Source: JBGLNJ01 sp964353405 (GTDB lineage: Bacteria; Chloroflexota; Anaerolineae; Fen-1058). Taken from it: a stretch of DNA of 6,679 nucleotides. This document shows positions 1 through 4,620 of the stretch, piece after piece. Each line of letters opens with the position of its first letter. Position 1 is the first letter of the stretch. The notes under the pieces are model-generated. The model saw only the letters and a list, made by a program, of their open reading frames with translations, was not told the DNA's origin and did no database searches. The position numbers and the translations under genes are program-made. The stretch covers positions 1 through 6,679 of the forward strand of contig CAYGWJ010000472.1 of assembly GCA_964353405.1 (NCBI GenBank). Reading direction: 5' to 3'.

Positions 1-251
1 TAGCGTGCACCGCCAAACGGGATACGCTCCTGATCGGCCTTCATCGTGTACACTTCAGGGACTTCATCTTCGGGGAAGATAGCCTCGAACGGGCACTCGG
101 GCACGCACGCGCCGCAATCAATGCAGGTGTCCGGGTCAATGAAAAACCACGGCCACTCGGCCTCCGGCTTGCCGGCGACGATACATTCGACCGGGCAAAC
201 CTCCACGCACGCACCATCTCGCACACACAGACTCGTAATGATGTGGGTCAT
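1..251 (-). CDS. Dicluster (8Fe/7Fe-type) ferredoxin, 3' end at or beyond the window edge
   Basis: Small cytoplasmic electron carrier with two Fe-S clusters; its redox partner cannot be read from the window. At least 83 residues are visible. The first motif is C9-x5-C15-x3-C19-P with C23, and the second is C43-x2-C46-x2-C49-x3-C53-P. By the usual crossover pattern, C43/C46/C49 plus C23 bind one cluster and C9/C15/C19 plus C53 the other. All eight Cys are present, so two 4Fe-4S clusters are possible, although the widened first motif resembles seven-iron ferredoxins. A WPWFFIDPDTC segment joins the motifs. The start at 251 is well supported: AGGAGG lies at 265-260, 8 nt upstream. The last two bases in the window read TA, so the gene either stops there or continues with Tyr. 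It lies 49 bp behind the superoxide dismutase gene on the same strand, probably in one transcript. The family call is firm; the exact cluster type is inferred. Confidence 0.9.
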   Translation of the reverse strand, partial: MTHIITSLCVRDGACVEVCPVECIVAGKPEAEWPWFFIDPDTCIDCGACVPECPFEAIFPEDEVPEVYTMKADQERIPFGGAR

Positions 252-285
252 ACCTGTAGCCTCCTGGGGTCAAGATAGATTTTCT

Positions 286-299
286 GCGGCATGCGCCGC
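286..299 (-). repeat. Small GC-rich hairpin between superoxide dismutase and ferredoxin genes
   Basis: The 5-bp stem GCGGC/GCCGC with a 4-nt loop begins 2 nt after the superoxide dismutase stop codon. On the minus strand it is followed by AGAAAATCT rather than a T-run, so it does not look like an intrinsic terminator. It could shape mRNA stability between the two cistrons or be chance in GC-rich DNA. Confidence 0.3.
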
Positions 300-300
300 C

Positions 301-906
301 TTAGCCACGCGCCTTGCTCAAACGAGCCGCTGCATCCGCCCAGTTGACGACGTTCCACCAGGCTTCTACGTACGCAGCGCGCTTGTTCTGATATTTCAAA
401 TAGTAAGCATGTTCCCAGACGTCGCACACGAGCAACGGGACGACGCCCCACTGTGTGAGCTGCTGATGTTTTTCGGACTGGAGGATGACGAGCTGCTGGC
501 CTTGCGGCTGCCAGCCTAGCACAGCCCAACCGCTGCCCTCGACGGCGACGGCGGCCGCGCTATATTGCTTCTTGAACGCTTCGAACGAGCCGAAATCTTG
601 CTTGATCTGCTCGGCCAGCTCGCCGGCTGGCTCACCGCCCCCGCCCTTGCCGGCCGGGGCCATGTTCGCCCAATAAAACTCGTGCATAAAGGCGCCGGAG
701 CCGTGGAACGCCAGCTCGCGCGACCAGTGCTTGACCAGCGCAAAATCGCCTGCCGCGCGCGCGTCGGCCAGTTTCTTTTCCGCGCTATTCAATCCGTCCA
801 CGTAGGCTTTCTGGTGGAGGTCATGGTGCAGGTGTACAGTCTGCTCGTCAATGTATGGTTCAAGCGCATTATACGCGTACGGTAGAGGGACCAATTCGTG
901 GGCCAT
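301..906 (-). CDS. sod: Superoxide dismutase, Fe/Mn family
   Basis: Converts superoxide to oxygen and hydrogen peroxide, probably in the cytoplasm since no signal peptide is seen. At 201 aa it is a normal length for the family. The N-terminal alpha-hairpin domain (about 1-90) begins MAHELVPLPYAYNALEPYI; the C-terminal alpha/beta domain (about 95-195) ends with a WWNVVNW motif. Metal ligands by alignment to known enzymes are H27, H75 (MHEFYW), D162 and H166 (DVWEHAYY). H31 and Y35 match the substrate-gateway His and Tyr. The residue four before H75 is Gly, as in Mn enzymes, but the other second-sphere position carries H147 (SEKHQQ), as in mycobacterial and some archaeal enzymes. Metal preference is therefore open: Fe, Mn or either. 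An upstream in-frame start at 1038 is rejected because it would include the promoter, whereas AAGGAG at 920-915 sits 8 nt before the ATG at 906. Likely first gene of a unit with the downstream ferredoxin. Confidence 0.97.
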   Translation of the reverse strand: MAHELVPLPYAYNALEPYIDEQTVHLHHDLHQKAYVDGLNSAEKKLADARAAGDFALVKHWSRELAFHGSGAFMHEFYWANMAPAGKGGGGEPAGELAEQIKQDFGSFEAFKKQYSAAAVAVEGSGWAVLGWQPQGQQLVILQSEKHQQLTQWGVVPLLVCDVWEHAYYLKYQNKRAAYVEAWWNVVNWADAAARLSKARG

Positions 907-914
907 TTTCGTTT

Positions 915-920
915 CTCCTT
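915..920 (-). promoter_or_regulatory. Ribosome binding site of the superoxide dismutase gene
   Basis: AAGGAG read on the minus strand, 8 nt before the ATG at 906. It decides the start of the 201-aa protein against a longer in-frame reading. Confidence 0.85.
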
Positions 921-945
921 TTTCCTTTCCAAGATAGTGTGAGGC

Positions 946-975
946 TTGACCCCAGTTCGGTTTTTGGGGTATGAT
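946..975 (+). promoter_or_regulatory. Sigma70-type promoter candidate for the EamA transporter gene
   Basis: TTGACC at 946-951 and TATGAT at 970-975 with an 18-bp spacer; each hexamer has one mismatch to consensus. Transcription would begin near 982, giving an untranslated leader of about 95 nt before the ATG at 1077. It faces the superoxide dismutase promoter on the other strand. Inferred from motif match only. Confidence 0.6.
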
Positions 976-1009
976 TACGCTTGCGTGCTTTGCAGCGCAA
1001 CCAGGGCGA

Positions 1010-1038
1010 ATTGTAGTCGTTTTCAAAAGCATTGTCAA
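1010..1038 (-). promoter_or_regulatory. Strong sigma70-type promoter for the superoxide dismutase gene
   Basis: On the minus strand TTGACA (1038-1033) is a perfect -35 hexamer. After an optimal 17-bp spacer comes TACAAT (1015-1010), one mismatch from the -10 consensus. Predicted start near 1003, giving a leader of about 97 nt. No operator palindrome stands out around it. Confidence 0.75.
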
Positions 1039-1076
1039 GAGGCGCAGACCGGCCCGGTCTGGTGAAAGGAACCCGC

Positions 1077-1994
1077 ATGGCGACTCGTCCGCACGACCGA
1101 CCGTCTGTCCCGCCCCTCCTGGGCATCGCCACCGGCATCGCGGCAGTTTCGTCCGCTTCGATTTTTATCCGCTACGCTCAACGCGAGGCCCCCTCGCTGG
1201 TGATTGCCGCCGCGCGGCTGACGCTGGCGTCGCTCATCCTGGCGCCGATGGCCTTGACCCGCTATCGTTCCGAGTACCGCCGATTGACGCGCCTCGAGGG
1301 GTGGCTGGCAATCCTTTCCGGCTTTTTCCTGGCGCTGCACTTTGCCACCTGGATTTCATCGCTCGAGTATACAACCGTCGCCAGCTCGACAGTGCTGGTG
1401 AGCACTTCGCCGCTGTTCGTGGCCGTTGCCTCATGGCTATTCCTGCGCGAAAAGATCGGGCGCGCGGTGGTTGTGGGACTGGTCGTGGCATTGGCGGGCA
1501 GCGCCATCATCGGCCTGAGCGACGCCGGCAAGGCCGGTAGCACGCTGCGCAACGCGCTGCTGGGCGACGCGCTCGCGTTCGCCGGCGCGGTCACGGTGGC
1601 GGGCTATTTGCTCATCGGGCGGCGATTGCGCGCCCGGCTGTCGCTCGTGCCGTACATCGCCGTTGTGTATGGCAGCGCCGCTATAGTGATGCTCGGCCTG
1701 GTCGGGTTTGCGCGGCAGACTTTAGCCGGCTACACTCCTGCCACCTATGGATGGCTCTTGTTGTTGGCGCTCGTACCGCAACTGATCGGGCACTCGTCGT
1801 TCAACTGGGCGCTGGCTCACCTGCCCGCCACGTTCGTCTCCGTCGCTACGCTGGGCGAGCCGATTGGCTCGACTCTTCTTGCCTACCTCATCCTCGGAGA
1901 GGCGCCGACGCCGGTCAAGATCATGGGCGCGGTGATGATCCTCGTCGGGATCGCCGTCGCGTCACGGAATCCATCCGCCCCAGCAAGTCCTTGA
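1077..1994 (+). CDS. EamA/DMT-superfamily membrane transporter
   Basis: A 305-aa inner-membrane protein of the drug/metabolite transporter superfamily with two tandem EamA repeats and about ten hydrophobic helices. Approximate positions are 14-33, 40-60, 75-96, 100-123, 128-146, 160-180, 190-210, 222-240, 249-272 and 279-296. Repeat 1 ends in the typical stretch with STSPLFVAVASWLFLREKIG (108-127). Repeat 2 has the matching pattern at about 250-295, including VATLGEPIGSTLLAYLILGE (256-275). The duplication and length are normal for the family, whose members export amino acids, metabolites or drugs; the substrate cannot be read from sequence. The start at 1077 is chosen because AAGGA at 1066-1070 lies 6 nt before it; the in-frame TTG at 1032 overlaps the opposing promoter and has no comparable site. 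It is divergent from the superoxide dismutase gene. Its stop codon overlaps the -35 box of the aap operon promoter, and no terminator separates them, so read-through into aap is possible. Confidence 0.92.
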   Translation: MATRPHDRPSVPPLLGIATGIAAVSSASIFIRYAQREAPSLVIAAARLTLASLILAPMALTRYRSEYRRLTRLEGWLAILSGFFLALHFATWISSLEYTTVASSTVLVSTSPLFVAVASWLFLREKIGRAVVVGLVVALAGSAIIGLSDAGKAGSTLRNALLGDALAFAGAVTVAGYLLIGRRLRARLSLVPYIAVVYGSAAIVMLGLVGFARQTLAGYTPATYGWLLLLALVPQLIGHSSFNWALAHLPATFVSVATLGEPIGSTLLAYLILGEAPTPVKIMGAVMILVGIAVASRNPSAPASP

Positions 1995-2019
1995 CCTGCG
2001 TGTGTAGACATGATACAAT
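1991..2019 (+). promoter_or_regulatory. Strong extended -10 promoter of the aap operon
   Basis: TTGACC (1991-1996), 17-bp spacer, then TACAAT (2014-2019) preceded by a TGn extended -10 element (2011-2013). The -35 hexamer contains the TGA stop of the upstream transporter gene. Predicted start near 2026, about 110 nt before aapJ. This near-consensus match suggests aap has its own promoter. Confidence 0.75.
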
Positions 2020-2055
2020 CTTGCAAGTTACGGCCAGGGTCCTCGTCCTCTGAGG

Positions 2056-2079
2056 AAAGGAGGTGATGGGATGCGCTGA
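2056..2079 (+). promoter_or_regulatory. Leader with perfect Shine-Dalgarno block and two-codon ORF
   Basis: AAAGGAGGTGAT at 2056-2067 is complementary over 12 nt to the usual 3' end of bacterial 16S rRNA, far stronger than any other ribosome site in the window. It is too far from the aapJ start at 2136 to serve it. Instead, GGAGG ends 7 nt before an ATG at 2071 that opens a complete two-codon ORF, ATG CGC TGA. Just upstream, two TCCTC copies (2040-2044 and 2046-2050) can pair with GAGGA (2052-2056) or with GAGG inside the Shine-Dalgarno block (2060-2063), so the site could switch between open and blocked. A regulatory role is inferred. Confidence 0.4.
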
Positions 2080-2110
2080 TCGTTCGTCGTGTCGCCGCCA
2101 CATCGGATAG
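2066..2110 (+). CDS. Possible 14-residue leader peptide upstream of aapJ
   Basis: An ORF beginning at the ATG that overlaps the 3' end of the strong Shine-Dalgarno block reads MGCADRSSCRRHIG and ends in TAG at 2108-2110, 25 nt before aapJ. An AGGA at 2053-2056, 9 nt upstream, could initiate it; GGAGG itself is only 2 nt away, which is too close. It is in a different frame from the two-codon ORF at 2071. Three Arg in 14 residues recall attenuation peptides, but the peptide is too short to judge and may not be made. Confidence 0.2.
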   Translation: MGCADRSSCRRHIG

Positions 2111-2122
2111 CTACCTAGTTAG

Positions 2123-2129
2123 AAGGAGG
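2123..2129 (+). promoter_or_regulatory. Ribosome binding site of aapJ
   Basis: AAGGAGG ends directly against an in-frame ATG at 2130 but 6 nt before the ATG at 2136. This makes 2136 the plausible start and adds no residues to the lipoprotein signal. Confidence 0.85.
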
Positions 2130-2135
2130 ATGAAC

Positions 2136-3314
2136 ATGAACAGGGTTGCACTCGCCCTCTCGAGTCTTTTGCTCATCGGTCTCGTCATCTCTGCGTGTGC
2201 GCCAGCGCCCACGCCCGCTCCTGCGCCGGCCGCGACGGCCGCTCCCGTCCAACCGGCTCAACCGACCCAACCTCCCGCCGCGGCCGCGCCGACGACGGCG
2301 CCTGCCGCAGCCGCACCCACTGCAACCAAGGCGCCCGCAGCGGCAGCCCCGGCGCCCGCCTCGGGCGCAAGGTTGGCCTTGGTCAAGAGCCGTGGCAAGC
2401 TCATCTGCGGTGTGAACGATGCACTGCCCGGCTTTAGCTTCCTCGACAAAACCACCGGTCAATTCGTCGGTTTTGACGCCGATTACTGCCGTGCGGTGGC
2501 AGCCGCCGTGCTCGGCGATGCCAAGGCCGTCGAGTTCCGCCCGGTCAACACAACACAGCGCGGCCCGGCGCTCCAGACCGGCGAGATTGACGTGCTCATC
2601 CGCAACACCACCTGGACCGTCAGCCGCGACGTGTCGTGGGGACTGTTTGCGCCTACCACGTTCATTGACGGTCAGGGCATGATGGTCAAAAAGAGCCTGA
2701 ACGCCAAGACGCTCAAGGACCTCAAGGGCGCGACCGTCTGCGTCCAGACCGGCACGACCACCGAGTTGAACCTCACCGACCAGATGCGCGCCGCCGGCGT
2801 TGATTTCAAGCCGGTGGTGTTCCAAGACATTGACCCGACTTATGCGGCTTACGAGCAAGGCCGCTGCGATGCTGTCACCAGCGACAAGTCGCAGTTGGCG
2901 AGCCGCCGCACGGCGTTCAAGACTCCAGGTGACCACGAGATCATGGACGTGACCATGTCCAAGGAGCCGCTCGGCCCCGCCGTGCCGTTGGGCGACGACG
3001 CATGGTTCAACGTCGTCAAGTGGGTCGTGTACAATACGTTCCAGGCTGAGGAATCGGGCATCACGTCCAAGAACGTGGACGACATGCTCAAGAGCACCGA
3101 CCCGGTGATCAAGCGATTGCTGGGCGTTGAAGGCGACCTGGCCAAGGGCTTGGGCCTGAACAATGACTGGGTCGTCAAGGTGCTCAAAGCCGTGGGCAAC
3201 TATGGCGAGATCTATGATCGCAACCTCGGCCCTTCGACGCCGCTGAATATCCCGCGCGGCCCGAACAAGCCGTGGACTCAGGGCGGGATTCTCTACGCGC
3301 CGCCTTATCGCTAA
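2136..3314 (+). CDS. aapJ: General L-amino-acid ABC transporter, substrate-binding lipoprotein AapJ
   Basis: Extracytoplasmic receptor that captures L-amino acids and delivers them to AapQ/AapM; family 3 solute-binding protein, AapJ/BztA branch, 392 aa. Residues 1-20 are a lipoprotein signal with lipobox ISA-C21, so the mature protein should be lipid-anchored. Residues 22-78 form a low-complexity Ala/Pro/Thr/Gln linker, much longer than in proteobacterial homologues, which are soluble periplasmic proteins. The binding domain runs from about 80 to 392 with AapJ hallmarks: LICGV, LPGFSF, the RNTTWT segment (156-161) with R164, VCVQTGTTTELNL (201-213), KEPLGP, DWVVKVLKAVGNYGEIYDRN, and the terminal GGILYAPPYR. 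R164 and D250 (TSDKS) match positions that usually bind the substrate carboxylate and amino groups. Four domain Cys (91, 118, 202, 244) are those typical of AapJ and may form disulfides. First gene of the aap operon, read from the promoter at 1991-2019. Exact substrate range is inferred from the family. Confidence 0.96.
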   Translation: MNRVALALSSLLLIGLVISACAPAPTPAPAPAATAAPVQPAQPTQPPAAAAPTTAPAAAAPTATKAPAAAAPAPASGARLALVKSRGKLICGVNDALPGFSFLDKTTGQFVGFDADYCRAVAAAVLGDAKAVEFRPVNTTQRGPALQTGEIDVLIRNTTWTVSRDVSWGLFAPTTFIDGQGMMVKKSLNAKTLKDLKGATVCVQTGTTTELNLTDQMRAAGVDFKPVVFQDIDPTYAAYEQGRCDAVTSDKSQLASRRTAFKTPGDHEIMDVTMSKEPLGPAVPLGDDAWFNVVKWVVYNTFQAEESGITSKNVDDMLKSTDPVIKRLLGVEGDLAKGLGLNNDWVVKVLKAVGNYGEIYDRNLGPSTPLNIPRGPNKPWTQGGILYAPPYR

Positions 3315-3328
3315 ACTGCTTTCCAATC

Positions 3329-3393
3329 TGTCACCCTTAGCGGAGCGAAGGGTCTCGGCCTTGCATGAAAGAGATTCTTCGCTCAGAATGACC
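3329..3393 (+). repeat. Two-hairpin interspersed-repeat-like element between aapJ and aapQ
   Basis: Left arm 3330-3356 and right arm 3371-3392 form an imperfect inverted pair sharing GTCA, AGC, GAAG and TCTC. Each arm also folds on itself: ACCCTT/AAGGGT (3333-3338 with 3348-3353) on the left and ATTCT/AGAAT (3374-3378 with 3385-3389) on the right. The arms differ by paired CC/GG versus TT/AA changes that preserve both hairpins, as expected if structure is selected. The GTCATTCTGAGCGAAG pattern resembles, from memory, a short repeat found many times in Chloroflexota and other genomes. It encodes nothing and carries no transposase. Confidence 0.6.
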
Positions 3394-3397
3394 CAAC

Positions 3398-3427
3398 CAG
3401 GAGCGCTCTCGCGAGAAGGCGCTCCTG
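3398..3427 (+). repeat. Perfect 9-bp inverted repeat hairpin before aapQ
   Basis: CAGGAGCGC (3398-3406) pairs perfectly with GCGCTCCTG (3419-3427) around a 12-nt loop, which itself contains the palindrome TCTCGCGAGA (3407-3416). There is no T-run after it, so it is not a standard intrinsic terminator. Its place between the binding-protein gene and the permease genes fits an mRNA-stabilising or partial-attenuation stem that favours AapJ over the membrane subunits. It could equally be a REP-type dispersed repeat. Confidence 0.7.
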
Positions 3428-3447
3428 CAACATTCCATCAGCACCTC

Positions 3448-3453
3448 AAGGGG
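3448..3453 (+). promoter_or_regulatory. Ribosome binding site of aapQ
   Basis: AAGGGG lies 1 nt before an ATG at 3455 but 7 nt before the in-frame ATG at 3461, so the latter is the better start. Confidence 0.6.
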
Positions 3454-3460
3454 CATGACT

Positions 3461-4618
3461 ATGCAGCGACGTACGGCTGTCCCTTTCTGGCGAGACGTGC
3501 GCGTGCTCAGCGTCCTCAGCCAGATCGTCTTTGTCCTGGTCGTGGTCGCCTTGTTTGGATTTCTCTTTTCCAATCTCACTTTTGCGATGCGACAACGAGG
3601 CCTGGTGGCCGGTTTCGGTTACCTGCGGAACACGTCGGGCTTTGAAATCGGAGAAAGCCTCATCCCCTATCGCCCCACGGACACCTACGGGCGCGCCTAC
3701 GTGGTCGGCTTGCTCAACACGCTGCTGGTGAGCATCGTTGGCATCATTCTGGCGACTATTCTGGGCGTGATCGTCGGAGTCGCCCGGCTGTCCACCAACT
3801 GGCTCGTCAACCGGTTGGCCGCCGTTTACATCGAGATCATCCGCAATACTCCTCTGCTCGTTCAACTTGTCTTTATCTATTTTGGTGTCTTTTTTCAATT
3901 GCCGCCGGTCGCAGAGACGATCGCCTTACCCGGCCACATCTTTGCGAACCAGCGCGGCGTCTTTGTTCCGCGCCCGGTCTTTTCATCCACGTTCCTGCCG
4001 TGGCTCGCCTTCGCCGTACTTGGGGTCGTCGTGGCGATTGTGGCATGGAAGCTCGTCGCCCGTGTGAGCCCGAATGCCCTGGTGCCCGCAGGGGTCGCCG
4101 TGGCCGTCATCTTGCTGATTCCCGCGCTGGGCTGGGTCTTGCTTGGCACGCCGGTGACGCTGGAGCTGCCGGTGCGCGAGCGATTCAACTTTAGGGGCGG
4201 CCTGACGCTCTCGCCCGAGTTCAGCGCCATCCTTTCAGGCCTGGTGATTTACACCGCTGGCTTTATCGCCGAAGTGGTGCGCGGCGGCATCCAGTCCGTC
4301 ACACGAGGCCAGATCGAAGCGGCTCAGGCGCTCGGGTTGAGCGGCTCGCAAATCCTGAGGCTGATCACTTTCCCGCAAGCGATGCGCGTCATCGTCCCGC
4401 CGCTCACCAGCCAGTATCTCAACCTCGCCAAAAACTCGAGCCTGGCCGTTTACATCGGCTATCCCGATCTCTTTGCCGTGAATCAGACGATTGCCAACCA
4501 GACGGGGCAGCCCGTTCCTGCCATTGCATTGGTGATGGTCACTTATTTGACCATGAGTTTGCTCACGTCGCTCATCATGAACATCTATAATCGCCGCGTG
4601 CAGATTTTGGAAAAGTGA
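3461..4618 (+). CDS. aapQ: General L-amino-acid ABC transporter permease AapQ
   Basis: First membrane subunit of the importer; pairs with AapM to form the translocation path. It is 385 aa, normal for AapQ/BztB and longer than HisQ-type permeases because of an insertion with extra hydrophobic segments. An N-terminal helix lies at about 17-38. The permease domain starts at about 80 with VVGLLNTLLVSIVGIILATI, and the IEIIRNTPLLVQLVFIYFG motif (124-142) is diagnostic of polar-amino-acid permeases. The inserted region, about 150-250, contains helices at about 178-200 and 207-230. The cytoplasmic EAA loop that docks on the ATPase is near 284-305 (QIEAAQALGLSG, E286-A288, G292). Further helices follow to the end. 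The start at 3461 is preferred over 3455 from ribosome-site spacing. It is separated from aapJ by 146 bp of inverted repeats, and ends 2 bp before aapM, implying translational coupling. Confidence 0.95.
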   Translation: MQRRTAVPFWRDVRVLSVLSQIVFVLVVVALFGFLFSNLTFAMRQRGLVAGFGYLRNTSGFEIGESLIPYRPTDTYGRAYVVGLLNTLLVSIVGIILATILGVIVGVARLSTNWLVNRLAAVYIEIIRNTPLLVQLVFIYFGVFFQLPPVAETIALPGHIFANQRGVFVPRPVFSSTFLPWLAFAVLGVVVAIVAWKLVARVSPNALVPAGVAVAVILLIPALGWVLLGTPVTLELPVRERFNFRGGLTLSPEFSAILSGLVIYTAGFIAEVVRGGIQSVTRGQIEAAQALGLSGSQILRLITFPQAMRVIVPPLTSQYLNLAKNSSLAVYIGYPDLFAVNQTIANQTGQPVPAIALVMVTYLTMSLLTSLIMNIYNRRVQILEK

Positions 4619-4620
4619 GT

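Noticed and set aside
286..299. The GCGGC/GCCGC stem as a terminator after the superoxide dismutase gene
   Set aside because: The stem is only 5 bp and is followed on the transcribed strand by an A-rich stretch, not a T-run.
264..955. An 11-nt perfect inverted repeat (264-274 and 945-955) flanking the superoxide dismutase gene
   Set aside because: A few such 11-nt pairs are expected by chance in a window this size. One copy overlaps a ribosome site and the other a -35 box, which explains them, and no mobile-element features accompany them.
2026..2135. A riboswitch or T-box in the aap leader
   Set aside because: About 110 nt with no recognisable conserved core of a glycine, lysine, glutamine or T-box element; only the Shine-Dalgarno block and short pairings stand out.
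2115..3326. A 403-codon open frame antisense to aapJ
   Set aside because: It mirrors the codon bias of a GC-rich gene, is rich in Arg/Gly runs opposite the Ala/Pro linker, matches no family I recognise, and aapJ on the other strand is unmistakable.
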